Notes: generated from the letters alone by a model not told the origin. 8,941 bases of DNA from Akkermansia sp. (GCA_020047775.1 JAIFNK010000162.1:1-8941), one strand, 5' to 3'. Counted from the stretch's first letter, positions 1 to 6,871 are shown. Program-made: numbers and translations.

Positions 1-320
1 GTGAGCAGGGCGGCCGAGTGCTTGCAGAGATACCCGACGGGGCAGGAACAATCGGGGTCCACCGTCCATGTATCCTTCGACTTCCGGAAAAGCAGGTCGG
101 TTTCATAGGGCCGCGGCGCGTTGCCATGGATGAGCGCGCCGATGATGACTCCGTTCGGCATGAAAGCGCTGCCCGCCCGGATTTCCTTGATGAACCGATC
201 GGAAGCGTAAGCTGTGCTGCGTTGCAGGGAACTCTGATCGAAGAAACGTTTCCATTTCCCGGTGGTCATCCACTCCCGCAGGCCGGGCATGGCGGCTAGT
301 TTTTCAAGATCGGGTGACAT
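1..320 (-). CDS. SWIM zinc-finger protein, N-terminal part (probable SNF2-family helicase), truncated by window edge
   Basis: The ATG lies at 320-318 and 106 codons remain open to the window edge, so the C-terminus is missing. Residues 91-101 read CSCPVGYLCKH, the CxCx(n)CxH pattern of a SWIM zinc finger, followed by SAALL as in bacterial SWIM proteins. The preceding ~70 residues (a WKRFFDQ stretch, then RSTAYASDRFIKEI and GALIHG) fit the region before the finger in bacterial SWIM/SNF2 proteins. SWIM fingers bind DNA or protein, and in bacteria they often precede a SNF2/RAD54 helicase core. The helicase part is not visible, so that assignment is inference. The start is only 5 bp after the stop of the upstream TrhO-RluA fusion gene, which suggests co-transcription. 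I see no clear Shine-Dalgarno. A stand-alone SWIM protein is the alternative. Confidence 0.75.
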   Translation of the reverse strand, partial: MSPDLEKLAAMPGLREWMTTGKWKRFFDQSSLQRSTAYASDRFIKEIRAGSAFMPNGVIIGALIHGNAPRPYETDLLFRKSKDTWTVDPDCSCPVGYLCKHSAALL

Positions 321-325
321 GGCGC

Positions 326-2113
326 TCAGAACGACCAGCCGGGGCGGGCGGTTTCGAAGTTCATCATCCCGCCGGATCGCGGATGGCGGAACGAGAGCTT
401 CCACGCATGAAGCTGGAGCGGTGGAGACCCGGGAGCCAGCGTCTGGGTGTCGCCGCTCTTCCGGTCTGGCAGATAGGCGGGATCGCCGGCGACGGGAAAT
501 CCGAGCTGCCAGAGATGCACGCGGATCTGGTTGGTCCGGCCGGTGCCTAACTTCGCCTGCAACAGCGTGGTGCCGTCCGCGCAGCGCTCGATGACCTGGA
601 AGTCCGTGCGCGAGGGCAGACCTTCGATTTCATCCACCACCCGCGTCCCCATCACGTCCGGCTCGGCGGAAATCGGCGCTTCGGAGAAAAACACATCCTC
701 CGGCGGATGGCCGACTGCCCGCACCAGATAGATCTTGTCCACCGCGCCTTCGATGAACTGTCGCTGCAGCAGTCGGCAGAAATGCCGGGTGCGGGCGAAG
801 ACGACCAGCCCGGTGGTGTTCGAGTCCAGCCGGTGCACCGGCCGCGGGTATTTCGGCGCATAGACGAGATTGAGAATGTGCTGGAGCGTGTTCCGGTGGA
901 AGCGGCCGCTCGCGTGCATCGGCAGCGGCGCCGGCTTGTGGACGACGAGGATCGCCTCGTCCTCATGCAGCACGCGGATGTCCGCGGAGACGGGCGGCTC
1001 GACGTCCGGCGGGAAAACCTGCACCACCCGCTCGCCGCCGCGCACGATGTGATCCCTTCCCCGGACGGTGCCGCCGTAGTTCATGAAACGCCCGGCATCG
1101 CAGCGCGCCTCCCATTCTGTTGGAGAAATCTGCGGGAAAAGACCGACGAGCACCTCTAGCAGCGTCCGCCCGTCATGCGCGGCGGGCACGTTCACCGGAC
1201 GGCGGTTTTCCTGCGCCACCGAGCCGGGCAACGGATCAGTCACCCGGGCGATTTCCTCGTGCAGCCTGGCGATCCGCTCCGCCATGCGCTCCGGCGCGCC
1301 CACGAAACAATGCGGGCAACTCACGCCCTCGACATGCCGCGGGTCCTCCTGGTCGGCGGCGTCCAGCGGTGCCTGGCAGGCGTAACAAACGGCATAGTCC
1401 GACTCGCGCAGCCCCGGGTCCACGCCCACGCGTTGGTCGAAGACGAAGCACTCGCCGTCGTAATGGTCGCCGCCGCATTCTTCGAAATACTTGAGGATGC
1501 CGCCGTCGAGCTGGTAGATGTTCTTGTAACCTTCCTGCTCCATGAACGGCCCGGCCTTCTCGCAGCGGATGCCGCCGGTGCAGAACATCACCACCGGCTG
1601 GTCCTTGAGCTCGTCCGGCAGTTTTCTAACCGAATCCGGAAACTCGCGGAACGTATTGATGTTAGGAATGATGGCACCCTTGAAAGTGCCGAGCTTCACC
1701 TCGTAGTCGTTGCGGGTGTCGAGCAGGGTCACCGGGCGTCCCTCGTCCAGCCAGCGCTTCAGCTCGGCGGCGGGGATCTTCGGCGAGGTGTAGTTCGCCG
1801 GGCGGATGCTCTCCATGCCGAAGGAGATGATTTCCTTTTTCAAGCGCACCAGCATCCGGTTGAAGGGTTGTTTGTCGCTGATGCTGATTTTCGGCTCCAG
1901 CCCTTCGAGTCCGGGAATGGCTCGGAGTTTTCCCAGCAGCAGATCGATGGATTCCGCGGCACCGGCGACGAAGAGGTTGATGCCTTCGGTGCTGAGCAGG
2001 ATGGTCCCTTTCAAGCCCCAGGCCTTGCAATCCGCGATGAGATTTTCCCGCAAATCCTTGAGACCGGAGAGTTCGACGAAGCGGTAAGTGGAAATATTCG
2101 TGACAGCGGACAC
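326..2113 (-). CDS. trhO: Fusion protein: TrhO-type tRNA U34 hydroxylase (rhodanese) + RluA-family pseudouridine synthase
   Basis: This 595-residue protein joins two RNA-modifying modules. Residues 5-300 match TrhO (YceA): an N-terminal acylphosphatase-like part with the STEGIN motif (41-46), then a rhodanese domain whose loop CTGGIRCEKA begins at the expected catalytic Cys178. A Cys cluster C243xxC246 and C266xxC269 follows, as in the TrhO C-terminal region. TrhO makes 5-hydroxyuridine at tRNA position 34. Residues ~315-370 resemble an S4-like segment. Residues 380-590 are an RluA-type pseudouridine synthase with HRLD (427-430, catalytic Asp430) and GRTNQIRVHL (524-533). The segment from EPPV to GRFHRNTL (372-409) resembles, from memory, the eukaryotic Rib2/Pus9 tRNA Psi32 enzymes, so both modules may act on the anticodon loop (inference). 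The start is GTG at 2113-2111: homology to TrhO begins at about residue 5, but no clear Shine-Dalgarno is visible. Either domain alone would be of ordinary length, and the frame is uninterrupted. Confidence 0.92.
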   Translation of the reverse strand: MSAVTNISTYRFVELSGLKDLRENLIADCKAWGLKGTILLSTEGINLFVAGAAESIDLLLGKLRAIPGLEGLEPKISISDKQPFNRMLVRLKKEIISFGMESIRPANYTSPKIPAAELKRWLDEGRPVTLLDTRNDYEVKLGTFKGAIIPNINTFREFPDSVRKLPDELKDQPVVMFCTGGIRCEKAGPFMEQEGYKNIYQLDGGILKYFEECGGDHYDGECFVFDQRVGVDPGLRESDYAVCYACQAPLDAADQEDPRHVEGVSCPHCFVGAPERMAERIARLHEEIARVTDPLPGSVAQENRRPVNVPAAHDGRTLLEVLVGLFPQISPTEWEARCDAGRFMNYGGTVRGRDHIVRGGERVVQVFPPDVEPPVSADIRVLHEDEAILVVHKPAPLPMHASGRFHRNTLQHILNLVYAPKYPRPVHRLDSNTTGLVVFARTRHFCRLLQRQFIEGAVDKIYLVRAVGHPPEDVFFSEAPISAEPDVMGTRVVDEIEGLPSRTDFQVIERCADGTTLLQAKLGTGRTNQIRVHLWQLGFPVAGDPAYLPDRKSGDTQTLAPGSPPLQLHAWKLSFRHPRSGGMMNFETARPGWSF

Positions 2114-2435
2114 AGGGGAAAAACAACACGAAGCCCGCCCCGTTGCCAGAGAAGAAACCAGAATCTTGCCCCTGATCCCGATGCTCCGTCCCGGCGGCGG
2201 GAACCCACATCCGCCACATGACTTGAAAACCGCCTGTTTACAGCTTTCCCGGCAGGGTTACTGTCCTGCCGGGCACCGCCATCGCGGCGCGCATCGATTT
2301 CCGGCCCCTCGTGGATCCCGTCGCAGCGCCGCACCGCTTGATCGAGGAAATCCGCAAGGGCAACTTCGAACCCACCCTGTCCGGGCCCGGCCAGGGCAGC
2401 GGGTTTTCCACAGTCATCTCCGCCGGACGACGTGA
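2114..2435. other. 322-bp gap between NlpC/P60 and trhO-rluA genes
   Basis: No gene could be assigned with confidence. The stretch separates two minus-strand genes and should hold the leader and any promoter of the trhO-rluA fusion, but I found no convincing -35/-10 pair. It contains one strong stem-loop (2248-2273) and a plus-strand open frame with coding-like third positions (after the stop at 2224-2226, running to 2538). Both are listed separately. Confidence 0.6.
2248..2273. other. Strong intergenic stem-loop
   Basis: CCCGGCAGG (2248-2256) is perfectly complementary to CCTGCCGGG (2265-2273), with an 8-base loop GTTACTGT. Neither strand has a T-run after the stem, so it does not look like a standard intrinsic terminator. 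On the minus strand it lies 163 bp downstream of the NlpC/P60 stop and 135 bp upstream of the trhO-rluA start. It could mark an RNA 3' end, a leader structure or a repeat unit. Confidence 0.5.
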
Positions 2436-2538
2436 CTACTCCTTCGCCGCATCGGGGGAGATCTCCGCCACGCCCGGCGGCGTGCCGTATCCCACCAATC
2501 TCGACCTGGCCTCCGCAGCCGGCACCCGGAAATCATAG
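2311..2538 (+). CDS. Possible small convergent ORF or gene remnant, unknown function
   Basis: A plus-strand frame is open from just after a TGA at 2224-2226 to 2538. The first usual start codon is GTG at 2311, giving 75 residues (MDPVAAPHRLIEEIRKGNFE at the start). Codons from about 2275 to 2435, where no other gene lies, end almost always in G or C, as in the real genes here. This is the only reason to suspect coding. The encoded text before the GTG (VTVLPGTAIAARIDFRPLVD) also looks protein-like but has no usual start codon, so a truncated or frameshifted gene is possible. The last 103 bp overlap the 3' end of the NlpC/P60 gene on the other strand. No family is recognised and no Shine-Dalgarno is visible. 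It may be chance in GC-rich DNA. Confidence 0.2.
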   Translation: MDPVAAPHRLIEEIRKGNFEPTLSGPGQGSGFSTVISAGRRDYSFAASGEISATPGGVPYPTNLDLASAAGTRKS

Positions 2539-3203
2539 ACTCCATATCCATTAGCCTTGGTGCCCCGGTAGGATCTTCCGTCCGTGGCGTTGATCATGAT
2601 TTGCAGCCCGTCCTTTTTTTCCCGGCCCAGATACATCGCCACGTGGGTGATGCTCAGCGCCTTCACGCCGGCCAACACCTCGCCGGTGGACCAGAATAAC
2701 AGATCCCCCGGCAGCAATGCCTTCAACCCCGGATGCCCGGCGGTCGTCGCGTCACCCGGCACCACGCGCAGCCGCCCCTTCTCCAGCAGCCAGCCATATT
2801 GGGCGGCGGAACTCCGCGGAGGTGTTAGGCCGGCCTTGGTCATCACGAAATACATCGCACCCGAGCAATCGAACCCGCCTTGGGCCGGATCCCCCTTCCC
2901 ATAGCCGTAAGGCAACCACGGCGAATCCCTCGCGGTCGCAATGGCGATTTCAATCAACTTCTTCCGGTCCGCGGGAAGCTCCTCGAAATCCGCCAGATCC
3001 TTGATTTCGACGAGCGCCGGCCTTCCATAGGCGGGTTTGACCGGCACATTCTTCTCCGGCTGCGGCCCGGGTGCGACCACCGGGAGAACCTTCTTCGTCT
3101 TCCCGGACGGGCTGTTCTGAGCACCTAGCTCAAGGCCGGCCATCAGGCTCACCACAACGAATGCCGACAAGGATACCTTCGTTCTGACGGGCTTGCGAAC
3201 CAT
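2436..3203 (-). CDS. Secreted NlpC/P60-family cell-wall hydrolase
   Basis: This 255-residue protein is a predicted papain-like peptidoglycan amidase/endopeptidase acting outside the cytoplasm. Residues 1-28 form a signal peptide: basic start (RKPVRTK), hydrophobic core (SAFVVVSLMAG) and a cleavage-like LGA followed by Gln29. A basic, Pro-rich linker follows to about residue 65. The NlpC/P60 domain covers about 75-245. Its likely catalytic residues are Cys113 in FDCSGAMYF, His187 in ITHVAMYLG and Asn205 in MINATDG. The segment PRSSAAQYGWLL after the Cys, and LLPGDLLFW before the His, are typical of the family. The frame stays open upstream to 3437, but ATG 3203-3201 is chosen because it places the signal peptide at the N-terminus. 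It is divergent from the mla operon. No close Shine-Dalgarno is present. Confidence 0.88.
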   Translation of the reverse strand: MVRKPVRTKVSLSAFVVVSLMAGLELGAQNSPSGKTKKVLPVVAPGPQPEKNVPVKPAYGRPALVEIKDLADFEELPADRKKLIEIAIATARDSPWLPYGYGKGDPAQGGFDCSGAMYFVMTKAGLTPPRSSAAQYGWLLEKGRLRVVPGDATTAGHPGLKALLPGDLLFWSTGEVLAGVKALSITHVAMYLGREKKDGLQIMINATDGRSYRGTKANGYGVYDFRVPAAEARSRLVGYGTPPGVAEISPDAAKE

Positions 3204-3274
3204 TCGGCACAGTGCCCCAAACTCTCCGGAATACCAATGGATTTTTTGGAATCGCCATGATAGGGTTTGACCCC
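3204..3274. promoter_or_regulatory. Short divergent intergenic region between NlpC/P60 gene and mla operon
   Basis: This gap of about 70 bp (88 bp if the permease starts at 3292) must contain or adjoin the promoters of two divergent units. I could not identify a -35/-10 pair with good spacing on either strand. An 11-bp palindrome, GGCAC-A-GTGCC (3206-3216), sits 2 bp upstream of the NlpC/P60 start codon. The regulatory role is inferred from position only. Confidence 0.35.
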
Positions 3275-4507
3275 ATGGAGAAGCAGGGGAAATGGCAATA
3301 CAATCTTCTCCGGAAGAAAGTACATCGCCCATTGTCCCGGAAAACAGCACTCCCTTTACCAGCCGAGCGGAACGTCGCATCCGCAGACCCGCTTCCACCC
3401 AGGGCCGCATGGTCCCACGACGGGACCGACGCCACACTCGAAATCTCCGGAGATTGGCGGCGGGACGGCCCCGAGGTCGAGATCACCGGCGACGCGCCGG
3501 CGCAGGCTCCGGCCCGCTATCAGGTGGACTCGCTCGGCAGCTATGATTCCACCCTTCCCGCATTTCTGCTAGCCCGCTTCCGCGCGGTCACCCCCTCCCC
3601 GGCAGACTCGGACGACGCCCCGTCATTCACCGGACTGCCTGACAATCTCCGCGGCCTGCTAGAGCTGGCTCTCGCCGTGCCGGAGGAAAGTGACACCCGC
3701 AATACCCCGCAGGTTTCTTCGGATCTCAGGAAACTCGGGAAAATTTCGCTGCAACTCTGGGCGAGCGTGAGTGGACTTGCCAACTTCACCGGGCAATCCG
3801 TGCTCTCACTCGGCCGCTTCATCACCGGGAAGGCCCGCTTTCGCTCCTCGGAATTCTGGTTGACGCTGCAGCAGTGCGGCATCGACGCACTGCCGATCGT
3901 GTCGCTCATCAGTTTCCTCATCGGCCTGATCCTCGCCTTCGTCGGAAACGTCCAACTCGCCAACTTCGGCGCCAGTCTCTTCGTCGCCGATCTTGTGGGC
4001 ATCGCCATGGTCCGCGAAATGGGCGTGGTCATGACAGCCATCATCATGAGCGGTCGGACCGGCGCCGCCTTCGCCGCCCACCTCGGCAGCATGAAGGCCA
4101 ACGAGGAGATCGACGCCTTGCGCACCTTCGGGTTCGATCCCTTTGATTTCCTGGTCCTGCCCCGTTTATTAGCCCTGGTGTTGATGATGCCCGTTCTCAC
4201 GATCTACGCGAACATCGTCGGCATCCTCGGCGGCATGTTGGTGGGCTTTTTTGTCGGCATCGAGCCGGAACTCTATTGGACGGAAACCCTGGCTGCCGTG
4301 GATCTCACCAACGCGTCGCTCGGCGTCATCAAGAGCGTTTTCTTCGGCGCGGCCATCGCCATCAGCGGCTGCATGCAAGGTATGAAAGCGGGAAACTCCT
4401 CCGCCGCCGTCGGCGAAGCCACCACCCGCGCGGTGGTCGCCTCCATCACCGCGGTCATCGTGCTCGACTCCGGATTCGCCGCCATCTTCACCCTGCTCGA
4501 TATTTGA
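3275..4507 (+). CDS. mlaE: STAS-MlaE fusion: lipid-transport ABC permease
   Basis: This is the inner-membrane permease of a Mla-type phospholipid transporter. With the ATG at 3275 it has 410 residues. Residues ~45-137 form a STAS (MlaB-like) domain: TLEISGDW, then YQVDSLGSYDSTLPAFLLA and FTGLPDNLRGLLELA. The MlaE domain spans about 169-410, with the family signature REMGVVMTAIIMSGRTGAAF followed by HLGSMKANEEIDALRTFG. Hydrophobic segments lie at about 204-226, 237-260, 291-334 and 384-409. In E. coli MlaB is a separate STAS protein; here it is built in. The start is uncertain: GTG 3212, ATG 3257 and ATG 3275 share this frame, while ATG 3292 in another frame encodes a plausible N-terminus, so a frameshift before about 3400 is possible. 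The stop overlaps the TTG start of mlaF by 4 bases. Confidence 0.9.
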   Translation: MEKQGKWQYNLLRKKVHRPLSRKTALPLPAERNVASADPLPPRAAWSHDGTDATLEISGDWRRDGPEVEITGDAPAQAPARYQVDSLGSYDSTLPAFLLARFRAVTPSPADSDDAPSFTGLPDNLRGLLELALAVPEESDTRNTPQVSSDLRKLGKISLQLWASVSGLANFTGQSVLSLGRFITGKARFRSSEFWLTLQQCGIDALPIVSLISFLIGLILAFVGNVQLANFGASLFVADLVGIAMVREMGVVMTAIIMSGRTGAAFAAHLGSMKANEEIDALRTFGFDPFDFLVLPRLLALVLMMPVLTIYANIVGILGGMLVGFFVGIEPELYWTETLAAVDLTNASLGVIKSVFFGAAIAISGCMQGMKAGNSSAAVGEATTRAVVASITAVIVLDSGFAAIFTLLDI

Positions 4508-5292
4508 AAACCGCCCCATCAGCCCCGGCAAGCACCGCCAAGATCGCCGTCCGCGACCTCTCCATGGCCTATGGCAATTTCGTGGTCATGCACGACCTGA
4601 ACTTCGAGGTCCGGGACAAGGACATCTTCGTCATCATGGGCGGCAGCGGCTGCGGCAAGAGCACGCTGCTGCGCCATCTCATCGGGCTGCTAGAACCGAA
4701 AAAAGGCTCTATCCTCTACGATGGCGAGGACTTCACCGCCACCGATCCCGCCGGGCGGGGCGACTTCATCCGCCGCTTCGGCGTGATGTATCAATCCGGC
4801 GCGTTGTGGTCCTCGCTGACGTTAGGTGAAAACATTGCGATGCCGATTGAGGAATCCGGTGACATCCCCGCCAACACGGTTAGAGATCTGGTTTCCTACA
4901 AGTTGGCACTCGTCGGCCTGGCCGGATACGAGGACTACTATCCCTCCCAAATCAGCGGCGGCATGAAAAAACGCGCCGGCATCGCCCGTGCGATGGCGCT
5001 CGATCCCGACATCCTGTTTCTCGACGAACCCGGAGCCGGCCTCGACCCCCTCAGCTCGCGCCGCCTCGACGATCTCATCCTGCGCCTGCGCGACAGCCAG
5101 GGCTGCACCATCGTCGTCGTCACCCACGAACTCGCCAGCATCTTCAGCATCGCCAACAACTCCGTCTTCCTCGACACTGCCACCCGCACCCAGGGGGCCT
5201 TGGGAAATCCAAGCGAACTCCGCGACCACTCGGACAATCCCGCCGTGCGCCTGTTCCTCAACCGCGGCGATACCCCACCCTCCCCATCATGA
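4504..5292 (+). CDS. mlaF: Lipid-transport ABC ATPase (MlaF-like)
   Basis: This 262-residue ATPase powers the MlaE permease. Residues 14-250 form an ABC domain: Walker A GGSGCGKS (46-53), Q-loop Gln97 in VMYQSGALW, signature SGGM (151-154) within ISGGMKKRAGIARAMALDPD, Walker B ILFLDEP with Asp174-Glu175, and H-loop His208 in VVTHEL. The SGGMKKRA form of the signature is typical of MlaF rather than of amino-acid importers. The start is inferred as TTG at 4504, overlapping the mlaE stop as TTGA. It places about 13 residues before the conserved IAVRDLSMAYG, a normal MlaF N-terminus, whereas the first in-frame ATG (4564) would remove the first strand. The frame runs further upstream inside mlaE but reads as non-protein there. 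The 3' end overlaps the MCE gene as ATGA, which suggests translational coupling. Confidence 0.93.
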   Translation: MKTAPSAPASTAKIAVRDLSMAYGNFVVMHDLNFEVRDKDIFVIMGGSGCGKSTLLRHLIGLLEPKKGSILYDGEDFTATDPAGRGDFIRRFGVMYQSGALWSSLTLGENIAMPIEESGDIPANTVRDLVSYKLALVGLAGYEDYYPSQISGGMKKRAGIARAMALDPDILFLDEPGAGLDPLSSRRLDDLILRLRDSQGCTIVVVTHELASIFSIANNSVFLDTATRTQGALGNPSELRDHSDNPAVRLFLNRGDTPPSPS

Positions 5293-6299
5293 GTAAAAAA
5301 GTCAGTCCCACCTTGATCGGGCTCTTCACCCTGGCCGGCCTACTGCTGGGAGCTGCCGCCCTCCTGCTCTTCGGCGCGGGCAAGTTCTTTGAGAAGACCA
5401 GCAACATCCTGCTCTATTTCGACAAAAGCGCCAACGGCCTGCTCGTCGGATCGGAAGTCCGCTTCGGCGGCGTTCGCATCGGTCGCGTCACTTCCATCAA
5501 GGTGCTCATCGATCAAAAAAAGAACCGCAAGATCATCCCCGTGGTGGTCGAGCTGTCCGAGAGAGATCTCCGGGACATCGGCTCGACCTCCGGCGCCAAT
5601 CTGGATTTAGTCACCGAAGCCGGGGTGCAAAAGGCCGTGGCCGACGGGCTGCGCGCCCGCATGAAACAACAAAGCCTGCTCACCGGACAACTCTACATCG
5701 AGTTCGACATCGTGCCCAACTCGCCTTGGTTCGAGTATGAACCGGACACCAAGCCGCCCTTCCCCGTCGTTCCCACCATTGGCACCGAGTTCGACGAACT
5801 CATCTCCGGCGTCGCCGATGCGCTCAAAAAATTCAACAAGCTTGATCTCGCAGGCGTGGTCACTGACATGCGCAGCGCCCTCAAAACCGCCAACACCCAG
5901 CTCGACGCCCTCAACCTCAAGGAGATCAACAACAACGTCATCGACATTACCAAGGACGTCAAAGCCTTCACCGGGAATGAAAAACTCGCAAAAGCCATCG
6001 ACAGCCTCGACGTCACGCTCGCCAGCGTCCAGCAACTCACCGAGAAAGCGAACAAAGGCATCGATCCCCTGCTCGCGGATCTCGAAACCGTCATGAAACA
6101 GACCGAAGCCGGACTCGCGAAAATCGAAGAGGCCACCGAGGACATCTCCCACGTCACCAACCCGCGCGCGCCCGTGCTGATGCGCTTGCAGCAGGTGATG
6201 GAAGAAGTCGAAAGCACCTCGCAGGCCATCAAGGAACTCGCCAACGACCTCAGACGAAACCCGAACTCCATCATTGCCGGAAAGAAACCCAAACCATGA
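5289..6299 (+). CDS. mlaD: MCE-domain lipid-binding protein (MlaD-like)
   Basis: This 336-residue protein is the periplasmic, membrane-anchored substrate-binding part of the transporter. A single transmembrane helix lies at about 8-30 (LIGLFTLAGLLLGAAALLLF). One MCE domain spans about 38-142, with the conserved GLLVGSEVRFGGVRIGRV (50-67) and LTGQLYIEFD (131-140). Residues ~165-325 form a long, mostly helical and coiled-coil-like tail, ending in RRNPNSIIAGKKP, like the RNP-containing tails of other MCE proteins. E. coli MlaD is about 183 residues and lacks such a tail. PqiB and LetB have several MCE domains. This protein therefore has one MCE ring plus a helical extension, as in Mce or PqiB proteins whose helices can form a tube or needle (inference). 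It overlaps both neighbours by 4 bases (ATGA at each junction). Confidence 0.92.
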   Translation: MSKKVSPTLIGLFTLAGLLLGAAALLLFGAGKFFEKTSNILLYFDKSANGLLVGSEVRFGGVRIGRVTSIKVLIDQKKNRKIIPVVVELSERDLRDIGSTSGANLDLVTEAGVQKAVADGLRARMKQQSLLTGQLYIEFDIVPNSPWFEYEPDTKPPFPVVPTIGTEFDELISGVADALKKFNKLDLAGVVTDMRSALKTANTQLDALNLKEINNNVIDITKDVKAFTGNEKLAKAIDSLDVTLASVQQLTEKANKGIDPLLADLETVMKQTEAGLAKIEEATEDISHVTNPRAPVLMRLQQVMEEVESTSQAIKELANDLRRNPNSIIAGKKPKP

Positions 6300-6871
6300 A
6301 ACGCCATCACCTGTTATCCGCCCTGCTGTTGTTCCTAACCGGATGCGGCGTGCTGCAGCCCGTGGAAGACGGCGAGATCTATCACGTCCTCACCCCGCTC
6401 GTTTCCAATCAGGCGCTGTCACGCCAGAGCCCCGACATCGCGGTCAAGCGGCCGGCGCTTCCCGGCTACCTGAACCGCCAGCAACCCGTCACCCGCTCCG
6501 GCGGGCAGATCATGATCAGCCGCAACGACGTGTGGGCGGAGCCGCTGAACGTCTCGATTTCCCGGGTCACCGCCAGCAACCTCAGCCGCCTCACCGGCTC
6601 CCTGAACATCCGCCCGGTCGAGAACTTCACCACGCTCGACTACAGCTCGCTGTTGGAAATGAACATCACCCGCTTCGAACCGGATGAATCCAACAGAATG
6701 GTCCTTGAAGGCACCTGGAAACTGCAACCCGTCAACGGCAGCGAGGCCGACACCCGCTTCTTCCACCTCGAGGCCCCCCTCCCCGCCAACAGCACCTCCA
6801 TCGCCGACCGCATCGTCGCCATGAACCAAACGCTCGCGGACCTCGCCCGCCAGATCAACCGCGGGCTTTAG
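6296..6871 (+). CDS. pqiC: PqiC-like outer-membrane lipoprotein (ABC-type transport auxiliary)
   Basis: This 191-residue lipoprotein has a signal peptide ending in the lipobox LTGC. Cys17 would be lipidated, and Gly18 at +2 argues against inner-membrane retention by the E. coli rule. The body matches the ABC-transport auxiliary lipoprotein family (PqiC/YmbA, PF03886): PALPGYLNRQQPVTRSGG (53-70), then NDVWAEPLNVSISRVTASNL, and a C-terminal helix with SIADRIVAMNQTLADLARQI. In E. coli PqiC is thought to form the outer-membrane end of the PqiB tube, so here it likely caps the helical tail of the MCE protein (inference). It is the last gene of the overlapping mla-type operon. No T-run terminator follows its stop. 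Confidence 0.88.
   Translation: MKRHHLLSALLLFLTGCGVLQPVEDGEIYHVLTPLVSNQALSRQSPDIAVKRPALPGYLNRQQPVTRSGGQIMISRNDVWAEPLNVSISRVTASNLSRLTGSLNIRPVENFTTLDYSSLLEMNITRFEPDESNRMVLEGTWKLQPVNGSEADTRFFHLEAPLPANSTSIADRIVAMNQTLADLARQINRGL

Noticed and set aside
1175..2221. Long plus-strand open frame (348 residues) antisense to the trhO-rluA gene
   Set aside because: It mirrors the fusion gene on the other strand. Its translation is rich in His/Arg/Val with no recognisable motif, while the minus strand carries two clear enzyme domains.
3206..3216. Palindrome GGCAC-A-GTGCC next to the NlpC/P60 start as an operator
   Set aside because: It is short, has a 1-base centre and has no second copy nearby. In GC-rich DNA this can easily be chance, so it is only mentioned within the intergenic entry.
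3267..3304. Promoter for the mla operon using TTGACC (3267-3272) and TACAAT (3299-3304)
   Set aside because: The spacer is 26 bp, far from the 16-18 bp needed, and the -10 would lie inside the coding region.
3204..3437. Upstream extension of the NlpC/P60 gene to 3437
   Set aside because: It would bury the signal peptide 78 residues inside the protein and overlap the divergent mlaE gene. ATG 3203 gives a normal secreted protein.
3541..4200. Minus-strand open frame (219 residues) within mlaE
   Set aside because: It is antisense to a clearly conserved permease domain, is Ser/Arg/Met-rich and has no motif.
4276..4503. Upstream extension of mlaF inside mlaE
   Set aside because: The translation is an Arg/His-rich shadow of the MlaE C-terminus, and the ABC domain needs none of it.
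5607..6310. Two overlapping minus-strand open frames (181 and 205 residues) within the MCE gene
   Set aside because: Both are antisense shadows of the MCE gene, with no recognisable domain.
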